Assembly: GCA_944321505.1 (NCBI GenBank)
Contig: CALULN010000014.1
Span: forward strand, 1-64,000
DNA length: 64,000 bases
Direction: 5' to 3'
Origin: Candidatus Methanomethylophilaceae archaeon
Lineage (GTDB): Archaea; Thermoplasmatota; Thermoplasmata; Methanomassiliicoccales; Methanomethylophilaceae
Shown: in pieces, positions 37,401 through 45,329 of the stretch
How the letters are laid out: each line of letters begins with the position of its first letter
Position numbering within the stretch: the first letter of the stretch is position 1
Translations under genes and position numbers: made by a program
The notes under the pieces: model-generated
Databases searched by the model: none
What the model was told of the DNA's origin: nothing
What the model saw: only the letters and a program-made list of their open reading frames with translations

Positions 37401-38118
37401 TGTCGGGGTCGAACCTGAGGCTCACGGATCTGGCATCCCTGACCATCTCCACCGGGAACAGGGCCAGCGGCGCCTTGATGTCGAACCTCTCCCCCGGAAG
37501 GCGCCCCTCGGCGAACGGGTATGCGACGTAGAGGTCGTTGCGTCCCCTCTCCCTGATTTCCCTGGCTATGTTGCGCTGGAGCTGGGAGAGCATGCGGTGG
37601 TACTCCGTCGGCTTTCCTTCTGCGGACCTCATCTTCGGGACGGCTATGGTGACGCAGGCCCCGCGGTCGAAGAGGGGGGACAGCACGTCCGCCTGATGGG
37701 ACAGGAGGTGTAGATCGAAGACCTCTTTGGGATTGCGGACCCTCTGCATGAACAGGAGGCGGTTGCTGCGGCTGATGTTGACCAGCTTCTTCTCCAGCTC
37801 CTGGAGGGCGAACTCCACGGAACGGCACATCTCCACTCCGGAACCGTCGACCGACCCTTCGTTCAGGATCTCGAGGAAGCGTGTTGCGTAGTTCTCCCCG
37901 AAGGATCTGCCCAATCCGGGGATGACGGAGAAATCGGACGGTTTGGCGGGTCTCAGCCTGACCATCTCCCTGCATGCCTCGTCGGAGCAGACGTTGGGCG
38001 TGCGGCCGTTCCTGGACCTGCCCTCCTCGCGCAGCCTGTCGCGCAGTGAGATCAGCTCGTGGATGAGCCCTCCGTCCTCGATGCCGCCGTCCATCCGCCA
38101 CCTTCCGGTGCCAGCCAT
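34402..38118 (-). CDS. HRDC-DUF4011-SF1 helicase-Vsr-like nuclease
   Basis: A 1238-residue multidomain protein. The N-terminal HRDC-like domain is at about residues 44-86 (CREMVRLRPAKPSDFSVIPG). A DUF4011-type segment starts at about 105 (KKLVNISRSNRLLFMQ). An SF1 helicase has Walker A VIQGPPGTGKSQT near 400, Walker B LVVFDEASQMF near 817, motif III GDHRQLRPS and the C-terminal motif NVAISRAKTAVHI. A C-terminal Vsr/MTES_1575-like restriction-endonuclease fold lies at about 1150-1225 (GYTLDMAVR, LGIECDGVQ, RDYHRRRYLEAMGWKVYRVW). DUF4011-helicase-Vsr proteins are known single-gene anti-phage defence candidates; that role is inferred here. The added HRDC-like domain is notable. TATA lies near 38160 on the minus strand. 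Confidence 0.83.
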   Translation of the reverse strand: MAGTGRWRMDGGIEDGGLIHELISLRDRLREEGRSRNGRTPNVCSDEACREMVRLRPAKPSDFSVIPGLGRSFGENYATRFLEILNEGSVDGSGVEMCRSVEFALQELEKKLVNISRSNRLLFMQRVRNPKEVFDLHLLSHQADVLSPLFDRGACVTIAVPKMRSAEGKPTEYHRMLSQLQRNIAREIRERGRNDLYVAYPFAEGRLPGERFDIKAPLALFPVEMVRDARSVSLRFDPDRDIVFNNTLVLGYFKLCRINRPLPENVIAEADRGSFIENVLRFYEAVGLRIEDDGGPEIQRFEGYRDGTFPLYGEGELRLRRNAVIGRFPTYSSSIQKDFIDIIDSGKVSPLVEGLLTGSGNPEMHTADVSERDLRYISDLNSAQEEVLDAMRHSDRLVIQGPPGTGKSQTITNLIAGFADAGRSVLVVSEKKAALDVVYSRLGELSRYAMLIDDVSSKDLFYSQLEAMTEAAIPTDAPSMSPAEASSRIDGIFSYLDSLTRAVHEPCSFGLDPYSMYIQAGNADSSGSPFADSFPQRLLDVGYAEIVRARDRFRRSSAISDMDDCMEMRRMHPWMADMRTDLSTDDIEEAAGDLASLKAELGAWRSSGFFSKMLNRSRMKERVEEVMSKYWTYYRCGDPAATYLEIDDYLSGLRNYDDFASLNAVYESMGDGERMFYETIRHAADDGAISPNLASDALYRHIINQQIRRFETENRRLFREISSFEETRKDLNEAFAMKQKAVREETHRRLAGCLSSITGSKRYPEMRKVLEMKRRWSVNKFVGRFDFELFKGIRIWLLTPDVVSEIIPLQTGLFDLVVFDEASQMFVEKGIPSLLRAKKAVIAGDHRQLRPSRLGMGRIGMDEDDMAAEGIVTADMETESLLDMARPTYPGIMLRYHYRSRYEELIAFSNHAFYGGGLMVAPDLESDPDPPIKVHLIENGIWKDRCNLPEARRVVSLVEEILHSRQNRETVGVITFNSAQMDLIESLLEERCAQDPGFAGIYAAEVSRTERGEDLGLFVKNIENVQGDERDIIVFSIGYARDDSGKLVRNFGWLNQRGGENRLNVAISRAKTAVHIVTSFRPSELYVDDMKNEGPRLLKRYLQYCFAVSSGSRTEAGAILRSLSGGAVPENARMSDDGFADSVYESLVRRGLEVDRSIGIGGYTLDMAVRSEGRYVLGIECDGVQDLDRMSPRERDYHRRRYLEAMGWKVYRVWLPAWHKNPDAEMDRITDLAGLRKA

Positions 38119-38270
38119 GCCATGTGCCGTCTGGCTGTTCCGGTGGATGCGGGTCGGTCTTATTAATATTCGGAGAGGACGGCCGGAACGGTGTTATATA
38201 GGCGGTAGGCAATCGGCGCGGCATAAAAACAGACACGCGGGTTGTAACCGTGTGCGAAGGACTGATTCGG

Positions 38271-40025
38271 ATGAAGGCATTGTACAGTGACGGAAGGGTT
38301 GAAGAATGCGATGACGAGCTCAGGGTCATCAGGCACACCGCCTCGCACATCCTGGCGCAGGCCGTTCAGAGGCTCTACCCCGGGACCAAGCTCGCCATAG
38401 GCCCCGCTATCGACGACGGATTCTACTACGATTTCGACAAGGATGGCGGATTCACCCCCGAGGACCTCCCTTCCATCGAGGCCGAGATGAAGAAGATCGT
38501 CAAGGAGAACCTCAAGCTGGAGACCTTCACCCTCCCCAGGGACGAGGCCCTGGAGCTCCTCAGGTCCAAAGGCGAGGACTACAAGGTCGAGCTGGTGGAG
38601 GAGCTTCCCGAAGGGGAGCCCATCAGCTTCTACAGGCAGGGGGAGTTCACCGACCTCTGCGCCGGACCCCACGCACTTTACACGAAAGCCGTCAAGGCCT
38701 TCAAGCTGACCTCTCTGGCCGGAGCCTACTGGAGAGGCGACGAGAAGAACAAGATGCTCTCCAGGATCTACGGCACCGCCTTCTCCAACAAGGAGGACCT
38801 GGAGGCCCATCTCGCCATGATCGAGGAGGCGAAGAAGAGGGACCACCGCCGCCTGGGCAAGGAGCTGGGCATCTTCACCATGATGGAGGAGGGGCCCGGG
38901 TTCCCGTTCTTCCTCCCCAAGGGCATGGTGCTGAAGAACACCCTCCTGCAGTACTGGAGGGAGGTCCACACCAGGGAGAACTACCTTGAGATCTCCACCC
39001 CCATGATCCTCAGCAGGAAGCTGTGGGAGACCTCCGGACACTGGGACCACTACAAGGACAACATGTACACCACCGTCATCGACGGCGAGGACTACTGCAT
39101 CAAGCCCATGAACTGCCCCGGATGCGTGCTGGTCTTCGGCAGCGAGGCCCGCTCCTACCGCGACCTCCCCATGAGGATCGCGGAGCTGGGAGTGGTCCAC
39201 AGGCACGAGAAGTCGGGGACCCTCCACGGCCTCATGAGGGTCAGGTGCTTCACCCAGGACGATTCCCACATCTTCATGACCCCTGAGCAGATCACCCAGG
39301 AGATCAAGGGCGTGGCCAGCCTCATCGACGAGTTCTATTCGAAGTTCGGGTTCTCCTACAAGGTGGAGCTCTCCACCCGTCCCGAGGACAGCATGGGCAG
39401 CGACGAGGACTGGGAGGCGGCCACCGACGGCCTCAGGACTGCATTGGACGAGCTGGGCCTCGAGTACACCGTCAACGAGGGCGACGGTGCCTTCTACGGC
39501 CCCAAGATCGACTTCCACCTGAAGGACACACTGGGCAGGACCTGGCAGTGCGGCACCATCCAGCTGGACTTCCAGCTGCCCCAGAGGTTTGACCTCGGGT
39601 ACATCGGAGCCGACAACGAGAGGCACCGCCCCATCATGATCCACCGCGTGGTCTTCGGCTCCATCGAGAGGTTCATCGGTATCCTCATCGAGCACTACGC
39701 CGGAAGGTTCCCCGTCTGGCTGTCGCCGGTGCAGGTGAAGGTGCTCTCCGTGTCCGAGAAGTCCAGGGACTACGCCAACTCCGTATACTCCAGGCTCAGG
39801 TCCGCCGGGATCCGCGTCGAGATCGACAACCGCGACGAGAAGATCGGCTACAAGATCCGCGAGGCGCAGCTGGAGAAGGTCCCTTACATGCTGGTCATCG
39901 GCGAGAAGGAGACCGAGAACGGCAACATCGCCGTCAGGAGCCGCGACGGCGGCGACCTGGGCTCCATGGACACCGAGGATTTCGTGGCCAAGGTGCTGAA
40001 GGAGACCTCCGAGCGCTCCGCATAA
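38271..40025 (+). CDS. thrS: Threonyl-tRNA synthetase, bacterial type without TGS domain
   Basis: About 584 residues. The protein begins directly with the N2 editing domain (RHTASHILAQAVQRLYPGTK, zinc-binding H22/H26 and later FTDLCAGPHALYT). It lacks the N-terminal TGS domain of most bacterial ThrRS and has no archaeal DTD-like editing domain. The class II core has motif 2 around RHEKSGTLHGLMRVRCFTQDD, and the catalytic zinc ligands include PMNCPGCVLVF. The C-terminal anticodon domain is complete (QVKVLSVSEKSRDYANSVYS). ATG 38271 is chosen; a GTG at 38250 is possible. TATA GTTATATAGG (about 38192-38201) would give a 50-nt leader. Probably acquired from bacteria. Confidence 0.93.
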   Translation: MKALYSDGRVEECDDELRVIRHTASHILAQAVQRLYPGTKLAIGPAIDDGFYYDFDKDGGFTPEDLPSIEAEMKKIVKENLKLETFTLPRDEALELLRSKGEDYKVELVEELPEGEPISFYRQGEFTDLCAGPHALYTKAVKAFKLTSLAGAYWRGDEKNKMLSRIYGTAFSNKEDLEAHLAMIEEAKKRDHRRLGKELGIFTMMEEGPGFPFFLPKGMVLKNTLLQYWREVHTRENYLEISTPMILSRKLWETSGHWDHYKDNMYTTVIDGEDYCIKPMNCPGCVLVFGSEARSYRDLPMRIAELGVVHRHEKSGTLHGLMRVRCFTQDDSHIFMTPEQITQEIKGVASLIDEFYSKFGFSYKVELSTRPEDSMGSDEDWEAATDGLRTALDELGLEYTVNEGDGAFYGPKIDFHLKDTLGRTWQCGTIQLDFQLPQRFDLGYIGADNERHRPIMIHRVVFGSIERFIGILIEHYAGRFPVWLSPVQVKVLSVSEKSRDYANSVYSRLRSAGIRVEIDNRDEKIGYKIREAQLEKVPYMLVIGEKETENGNIAVRSRDGGDLGSMDTEDFVAKVLKETSERSA

Positions 40026-40032
40026 TCGCGGG

Positions 40033-40066
40033 AAGCCCGCCCTCATCCGTAATCGGATGAGCGGCG
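40033..40066 (+). terminator. thrS terminator hairpin
   Basis: Just after the thrS stop an 8-bp stem CTCATCCG-TAAT-CGGATGAG is extended by CCGCC/GGCGG with one bulged C, and is followed at a distance by a T-rich TTGTTTGTTTCCC. It is a good candidate for a factor-assisted or intrinsic terminator. The rest of the gap up to 40280 holds no gene that I can see; its last part is the TATA box (CTTAAAAATT, 40251-40260) of the next gene. Confidence 0.6.
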
Positions 40067-40280
40067 GACTCCCTTCCTCTTACCGGGTTCTCATGTTGTT
40101 TGTTTCCCTTCCGTACGGTGAATCAGCCCTGAGGAGTCAATGCCCGCGATCATCTATTGAAGGTTAAGGGCAGCTTGCACAAGGCGTCAAAATCTGTGCG
40201 AACGCTTTCTTCCGACAATATCATGACCTTTTGATTCTGTATTAACAATCCTTAAAAATTCATACCTTGGTTCATCAACC

Positions 40281-42866
40281 ATGAGCAGGGCATGGACGGG
40301 GATCACAGGTGTCCTTCTGGCACTGGTATTGACTGCGGTTCTGTTTATCGTTCCGGCAGGCTCGGATGACAGTGAGGCCGCGGTCATCAACGAAGGCGGT
40401 TTCATCTACCGTATCACTGGCGACACTGCATATGCCGAACAATCGCTGCACGGAGGAGATGTCGCCATACCAACCGCGGTCACGCATGACGGGAAGACCT
40501 ACATGGTAACAGGTCTCGATCTCGGAGGGTTCCAATACTGCGAATCGCTGACGATCCCGTCGGCCGTAACGAACATCACTACTTACAATCTCGGTCGCAC
40601 ATCGACGCTCCGTGATGTGCAGGTGTCCGCAGACAACACCGCTTACGTGTCCCATGATGGTGTCTTGTTCTCGAATGACATGTCCACTCTCGTCTATTAC
40701 CCCATGGGGCGCACCGTGGACTCTTACGTCGTCCCCGACAGTGTGGTCACAATCCAGGAGTACTCTTTCTTCGGCGATGGCGGTCCGCGCAGCGTCATCA
40801 TGTCCGACACCGTCACCTCAATCGAGAGCGAGTGCTTCTACGAGAACAGCACCCTTGAGAGTATCGATCTCGGGAGAGCTGAGATCACCAGCCTGACACT
40901 CTACGGCTGCAACAATCTCTCAGAGATCGAGGTCTCATCCGACAGCCCGTACACCGTCTATGACGGAGTCCTCTTCTTCGGAGAGTCCCTTTACAGATAT
41001 CCGGCCGCTTCGGCTCCTACCGAATATGTGACGCCGACCCAGGTAGGCGGAACCGAGGTGACGGAGATCTACAATTACGCCTTCATGTATGCGGAGAATC
41101 TCCGCAGCATCACACTGTCCGATGGGATACGCTATCTGGAGACGGGCGCTTTCACAGGATGCCCGTCGTTGGAAGAAGTCGTATTCCCCAGCTCACTCGT
41201 ATCGATGGGGCAGTATGTATTCGAAGAATGCCCGTCCCTCATTTCCGCGGACCTGTCCGGTACCGAACTGTCCTCGATGTCTACCGGCGTCTTCCAGGAC
41301 TGTGCCTCCCTCGAATCGGTCTATCTTCCTGATTCACTGCGTGATGTGGATATGTACATGTTCGACGGTTGCTCATCTCTGAAAGATGTGAATATGCCCG
41401 GGGCCAGGTTCATCCGCGAATACTCGTTCCTGGGCTGCACATCCCTGGAGGGCATCGAACTTCCTTCCGTCACCAGCATATCCCGTGCCGCGTTCTCCGG
41501 CTGCACAGCTCTTGTTTCCGTATCGCTCGGCCCATCGGCATCGTCGTTGGAATCGTCCTCTTTCTACGGATGCACGTCGCTTTCCGACATCACAATCGAT
41601 GATGGCTGCACTCATTTGAAAGTGGTTGACGGGATAGTATACTCCTTGAACGACAATGGCGACCTTGTCAGGCTAATTCTATGTACCCCTGCGGTCATCG
41701 GTTCTGAGATCGCAGTTCCCGAAGGTGTGGCATCAATCGGACCCGGTGCTTTCAGCAATCTGACTGAACTGCGCAGCATAACCATCCCCGGGGGTGCGGA
41801 GGTAGCTCAGGGTGCCTTCGACGGATGTACGTCCCTTGAGACCATCTCCACAACCGCGGGGAACAGGTCTGTTGCCATCGATGACGTCCTATACTCCTGC
41901 GATGCAGAAGGCAAGCCTTCGACTCTCATTGTCTATCCTGCTCAGAAGAGGGGTGCATCCTTCCTTGTTCCGGATACCGTCACCGCCATCGGCGGTAAAT
42001 CCTTCAGAGGCAACACCCATCTGACAGATCTCAAAATCGGAGAAGGCGTTCTGACCATCGGCGATTACGCATTCAACGGATGCACCGCTCTCTCGACTGT
42101 GCGGATTCCGTCGACTGTCAATGACATCGGTTCGTGGGTTTTCGACGGATGCACGTCACTCTCGTCCATCACCGTTGCCGAAGGGAATCCGAACTATCAT
42201 TCTGAAGCGGGCGTACTGTACAGTTCCGGCAGCAGCGCCTCTCTGATCAAGTATCCCGCGGTCAAGACCGATTCTGTGTACACACTGCCCGCAGACATCA
42301 CTTTCATCTACGATCTGGCTTTCGAAGAGGCATCGAATCTCATGGAGTTCCGTGTAGAGGACGGGAACGAGAATTTCGCTGCGGAGAACGGAGCGATTAT
42401 GAAAAAGGAGGCTTCAGGCTTGGAAGGGGTGCCTCAGCTCATCGCCGTGCCATCGGGGCTGGAATCATTCACGGTTCCGCAAGCGACGGTGTCCATATCC
42501 GGCTGTGCATTCACCGGGAAGATAATCGATATTGTTCTTCCGGATCTGCCGGTTATCGTCTACGGCGATGCCTTCCACAATTGCGACGGTCTGCGCAGCA
42601 TCACCGTACAGCATCCCGGGACCACGTTCAGGGAAGGCTCCATCTCATTCAATGACGAATCGATGCATACAATCGACATAGTGTCGGATTCCGGCTACAG
42701 GATGCCTGACGACGCTGTCAACGGCAATGTGACATTCACGTACACTGACAGTTCCTCGGGTGATCCTCCCTCCGACGGATTCCCGTGGATGTGGTTGGTT
42801 GCAGGCATCGTCGCTCTACTGGCGGTCGTAGGCATTGTCTTCTATCTAAAGGGGAGGAACCACTGA
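40281..42866 (+). CDS. BspA-like leucine-rich-repeat surface protein
   Basis: An 861-residue surface protein. After a signal peptide (GITGVLLALVLTAVLFIVPAGSDDSEAA) come many LRR_5/BspA-type repeats of about 22-24 residues with the pattern xxFxGCTSLxxIxLP, for example FEECPSLISADLSGTELSS, FDGCSSLKDVNMPG and FYGCTSLSDITIDDG. Three stretches break the series with GVLF/GIVYS beta segments. A C-terminal membrane helix (WMWLVAGIVALLAVVGIVFYL) and KGRNH anchor it. Such proteins often mediate adhesion in host-associated microbes. It is preceded by TATA at about 27 nt, so leaderless. Its base composition is somewhat more AT-rich than its neighbours. Confidence 0.9.
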   Translation: MSRAWTGITGVLLALVLTAVLFIVPAGSDDSEAAVINEGGFIYRITGDTAYAEQSLHGGDVAIPTAVTHDGKTYMVTGLDLGGFQYCESLTIPSAVTNITTYNLGRTSTLRDVQVSADNTAYVSHDGVLFSNDMSTLVYYPMGRTVDSYVVPDSVVTIQEYSFFGDGGPRSVIMSDTVTSIESECFYENSTLESIDLGRAEITSLTLYGCNNLSEIEVSSDSPYTVYDGVLFFGESLYRYPAASAPTEYVTPTQVGGTEVTEIYNYAFMYAENLRSITLSDGIRYLETGAFTGCPSLEEVVFPSSLVSMGQYVFEECPSLISADLSGTELSSMSTGVFQDCASLESVYLPDSLRDVDMYMFDGCSSLKDVNMPGARFIREYSFLGCTSLEGIELPSVTSISRAAFSGCTALVSVSLGPSASSLESSSFYGCTSLSDITIDDGCTHLKVVDGIVYSLNDNGDLVRLILCTPAVIGSEIAVPEGVASIGPGAFSNLTELRSITIPGGAEVAQGAFDGCTSLETISTTAGNRSVAIDDVLYSCDAEGKPSTLIVYPAQKRGASFLVPDTVTAIGGKSFRGNTHLTDLKIGEGVLTIGDYAFNGCTALSTVRIPSTVNDIGSWVFDGCTSLSSITVAEGNPNYHSEAGVLYSSGSSASLIKYPAVKTDSVYTLPADITFIYDLAFEEASNLMEFRVEDGNENFAAENGAIMKKEASGLEGVPQLIAVPSGLESFTVPQATVSISGCAFTGKIIDIVLPDLPVIVYGDAFHNCDGLRSITVQHPGTTFREGSISFNDESMHTIDIVSDSGYRMPDDAVNGNVTFTYTDSSSGDPPSDGFPWMWLVAGIVALLAVVGIVFYLKGRNH

Positions 42867-42889
42867 CATCCCTACAAACCATTTGGTTC

Positions 42890-42920
42890 TCCCGCAGGCG
42901 GTTAAATACCGTCTGCGGGA
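42890..42920. promoter_or_regulatory. 31-bp palindrome on the tetR TATA box
   Basis: An almost perfect palindrome: TCCCGCAG and CTGCGGGA arms, inner CGGT/ACCG, with the TATA box (TTAAATAC) at its exact centre. Its position about 40 nt before the ATG of the TetR-type gene makes it the likely autoregulatory operator, where binding would block TBP. Confidence 0.75.
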
Positions 42921-42944
42921 TTCCTGCCTGTCGGTTTCGGCCGC

Positions 42945-43574
42945 ATGAGGATGCGAATGACAGGGCCTGATTCCATAAAGACCAGCGAAGACGAGATCAT
43001 CGAAGCCTGCAGGGCTCTGTATCATACCGTTGGGTTCAAGGACATCACCATCAGGTCCATCAGCGAGCGCACATCTCTGACCCGCACCTCGGTGTACAAC
43101 TACTTCTCATCGAAAGAGGAGATCTTCCTCTGCCTACTGGAACGGGAGTACCGGGCTTGGATAGCCGATCTGCGCTCAATCGCATCCGAGGAACTGGACG
43201 TCGACATCTTCGCCGACCGTCTCGCTGCGTCATTGGCTGACAGGGGCATCATGCTCAGGCTCCTCTCTCAGAACCTCAGCGACATGGAGGAGAACACCAG
43301 GGTCCAGCGTCTGGCGGAGTTCAAGCTCACCTATTGCGATTCAGTGCTGGCACTCTCCGAATGCGTCAGGAAGGCGGCCCCGGACATATCCGACGTCGAT
43401 CTGAAAGGATTCACCGCATCGTTCCTGCCCATGCTGTTCGGGCTACACCCATATACGGTCACATCGCCCAAGAAGATGCGCGCCATGGAACTGGCGGGCT
43501 GCATCCGCGAGCCGGATACGGTGCAGGACCTGGTGTCCGGAACGGTGAGAAGGCTGCTTCAGAAGTACCGTTGA
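42945..43574 (+). CDS. TetR/AcrR family transcriptional regulator
   Basis: About 209 residues. An N-terminal helix-turn-helix (DEIIEACRALYHTVGFKDITIRSISERTSLTRTSVYNYF followed by SSKEEIFLCLL) is typical of TetR repressors; the C-terminal ligand-binding part has no recognisable specificity. Three in-frame ATGs lie close together at the start, and the first is given. A palindrome covering its TATA box indicates autorepression. Target genes are unknown; the convergent rubrerythrin and the BspA gene are neighbours. Confidence 0.88.
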   Translation: MRMRMTGPDSIKTSEDEIIEACRALYHTVGFKDITIRSISERTSLTRTSVYNYFSSKEEIFLCLLEREYRAWIADLRSIASEELDVDIFADRLAASLADRGIMLRLLSQNLSDMEENTRVQRLAEFKLTYCDSVLALSECVRKAAPDISDVDLKGFTASFLPMLFGLHPYTVTSPKKMRAMELAGCIREPDTVQDLVSGTVRRLLQKYR

Positions 43575-43584
43575 ATAAGGTGAT

Positions 43585-43602
43585 CCGGGGCCGGAGCCCC
43601 GG
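43585..43602. terminator. Shared hairpin between tetR and rubrerythrin genes
   Basis: A perfect stem-loop CCGGGGC-CGGA-GCCCCGG between two convergent stop codons, 10 nt after tetR and 8 nt after the rubrerythrin gene. It can serve as a bidirectional terminator. Confidence 0.6.
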
Positions 43603-43610
43603 GAATGGTT

Positions 43611-44159
43611 TCACTCTCCGAAGTATCTCTTCAGGAGACCGGCGAACGCCTTGCCGTGCCTGGCCTCGTCCCTCGCCATCTCGTGGACGGTGTCGTGGAT
43701 GGCGTCCAGGTTGGCCGCCTTCGCCATCTTGGCGAGCTCGGTCTTTCCGGCGGTGGCGCCGTTCTCGGCAGCGACCCTCATCTCGAGGTTCTTCTTGGTG
43801 CTGTCGGTGAGGACCTCGCCCAGCATCTCCGCGAACTTGGCAGCGTGCTCGGCCTCCTCGTAGGCGGCCTTCTCCCAGTACAGGCCGATCTCGGGGTATC
43901 CCTCGCGGTGTGCGACCCTTGCCATTGCGAGATACATACCGACCTCGGTGCACTCTCCGTTGAAGTTGGCCCTGAGGCCCTCGACGATCTCAGCGGGGAC
44001 GCCGTCGATGATGCCGACCTTGTGCTCGGAAGCCCAGGTGACCTCGTCGTCGATGACCTCGACGAACTTCTCGGCGGGCGCCTTGCACACAGGGCACTGC
44101 GCGGGGGGCCTGTCTCCCACGACGATCTCTCCGCAAACCAAGCATCTCCATTTCTTCAT
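43611..44159 (-). CDS. Reverse-type rubrerythrin
   Basis: A 182-residue rubrerythrin with the rubredoxin domain first ([25 protein letters not shown], four Cys) and the di-iron ferritin-like domain second. Conserved Glu/His are seen in [39 protein letters not shown] and DEARHGKAF. It scavenges hydrogen peroxide with NAD(P)H-derived electrons in anaerobes. The AT-rich upstream stretch (44170-44250) carries its promoter. Confidence 0.92.
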   Translation of the reverse strand: MKKWRCLVCGEIVVGDRPPAQCPVCKAPAEKFVEVIDDEVTWASEHKVGIIDGVPAEIVEGLRANFNGECTEVGMYLAMARVAHREGYPEIGLYWEKAAYEEAEHAAKFAEMLGEVLTDSTKKNLEMRVAAENGATAGKTELAKMAKAANLDAIHDTVHEMARDEARHGKAFAGLLKRYFGE

Positions 44160-44328
44160 GTCAGTTCCTCCGGGAACCGTCAGAGATTCCCTATTCTTCT
44201 GGTAATAATCACCTCGTATTAATATCTTCTTAACGGCGTTAACACACCTTTATCTGAATCCATATCCAATGCGAGCCAGCATCCCGTTTCCCCACGCAGA
44301 TTTATATAGGGCCTGCATATGGCCGACC

Positions 44329-45252
44329 ATGGAAGTCAGCATGATCGAGTGGATGGTGTTCTTCGCCATCGTCGCCATACTGCTGTTCCTGGACCTTTTC
44401 GTGATACACAGGAAGAACGAGCACATCCCGGTCCGCAGCGCTCTGCTCCAGACCGCCATATGGGTGTCCATCGCCCTCGCCTTCGGCGTGTACGTGTACC
44501 TGCAGCATGGCGCAGACCATGCCATGGAGTTCTACGCCGCATACGTGGTGGAGGAGGCGATGTCCGTCGACAACCTCTTCGTGTTCATCCTGCTGTTCTC
44601 GATGTTCGGGATCAAGGATGAGATGCAGCACAAGGCTCTGTTCTACGGCATCATCGGCGCCATCGTGTTCCGCGCCATCTTCATATTCGTGGGCTCCGAG
44701 CTGCTCAACAGGATCGACTGGATGATGTACATCTTCGGGATCCTCCTGGTGTTCCTGGCCTTCAAGACCGCGTTCCAGAAGAAGGACGAATCCAAGGCCC
44801 CCGTCGCCGAGTGGCTCTCGAAGCACATGAACGTTTCCTCAGACCTGGATGGAGGGAAGTTCTTCACCATCGAGAACGGCAAGAGGATAGCCACTCCCCT
44901 TCTGGTCTGCGTGCTGGCCATCGAGCTGACGGACATCATGTTCGCCATCGACTCCGTCCCCGCATGCCTGTCCATCACTCAGGAGACGTTCCTGGTCTAC
45001 ACGTCCAACATCTTCGCCATCATGGGTCTCAGATCCCTGTACTTCGCCATACACGGCTCTCTGGAGTCCCTCAGGTACATGAAGTACGGCCTGGCCGCCA
45101 TCCTGCTGTTCGTGGGATTCAAGATGCTGGTCTCGAACTTCTACCACGTGGACGTCGTCATGTCCCTCGGAGTGATCCTCGGTGTCCTCGCCGTCACCGT
45201 TGCGGCTTCGCTGTTGATCAAACCGAAGGCACCCAAAACCGCCGCTCCCTGA
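44329..45252 (+). CDS. TerC family integral membrane protein
   Basis: A TerC-family membrane protein of about 307 residues with eight or more helices and conserved acidic sites in MEFYAAYVVEEAMSVDNLFVFILLF and IELTDIMFAIDSVPACLSI. Members export manganese or assist metal insertion at the membrane. A TATA box TTTATATA (44302-44309) lies about 25 nt before ATG 44329, so this start is chosen over upstream frames. Confidence 0.92.
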   Translation: MEVSMIEWMVFFAIVAILLFLDLFVIHRKNEHIPVRSALLQTAIWVSIALAFGVYVYLQHGADHAMEFYAAYVVEEAMSVDNLFVFILLFSMFGIKDEMQHKALFYGIIGAIVFRAIFIFVGSELLNRIDWMMYIFGILLVFLAFKTAFQKKDESKAPVAEWLSKHMNVSSDLDGGKFFTIENGKRIATPLLVCVLAIELTDIMFAIDSVPACLSITQETFLVYTSNIFAIMGLRSLYFAIHGSLESLRYMKYGLAAILLFVGFKMLVSNFYHVDVVMSLGVILGVLAVTVAASLLIKPKAPKTAAP

Positions 45253-45329
45253 GCGGCCCCTTCATATTCTTTTCATACCGCCTGACTAGGCGGCATCCTC
45301 CTTTTTAGCCCTGTTTACGATTCGGTCGT

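Noticed and set aside
38163-40046. 627-codon open frame antisense to thrS
   Set aside because: Mirror of ThrRS codon bias, rich in Leu/Val/Gly/Asp, no motifs; thrS itself is unambiguous.
40400-42700. Repeated DNA segments in the BspA-like gene
   Set aside because: They come from leucine-rich repeat codons, not from a CRISPR or mobile element.
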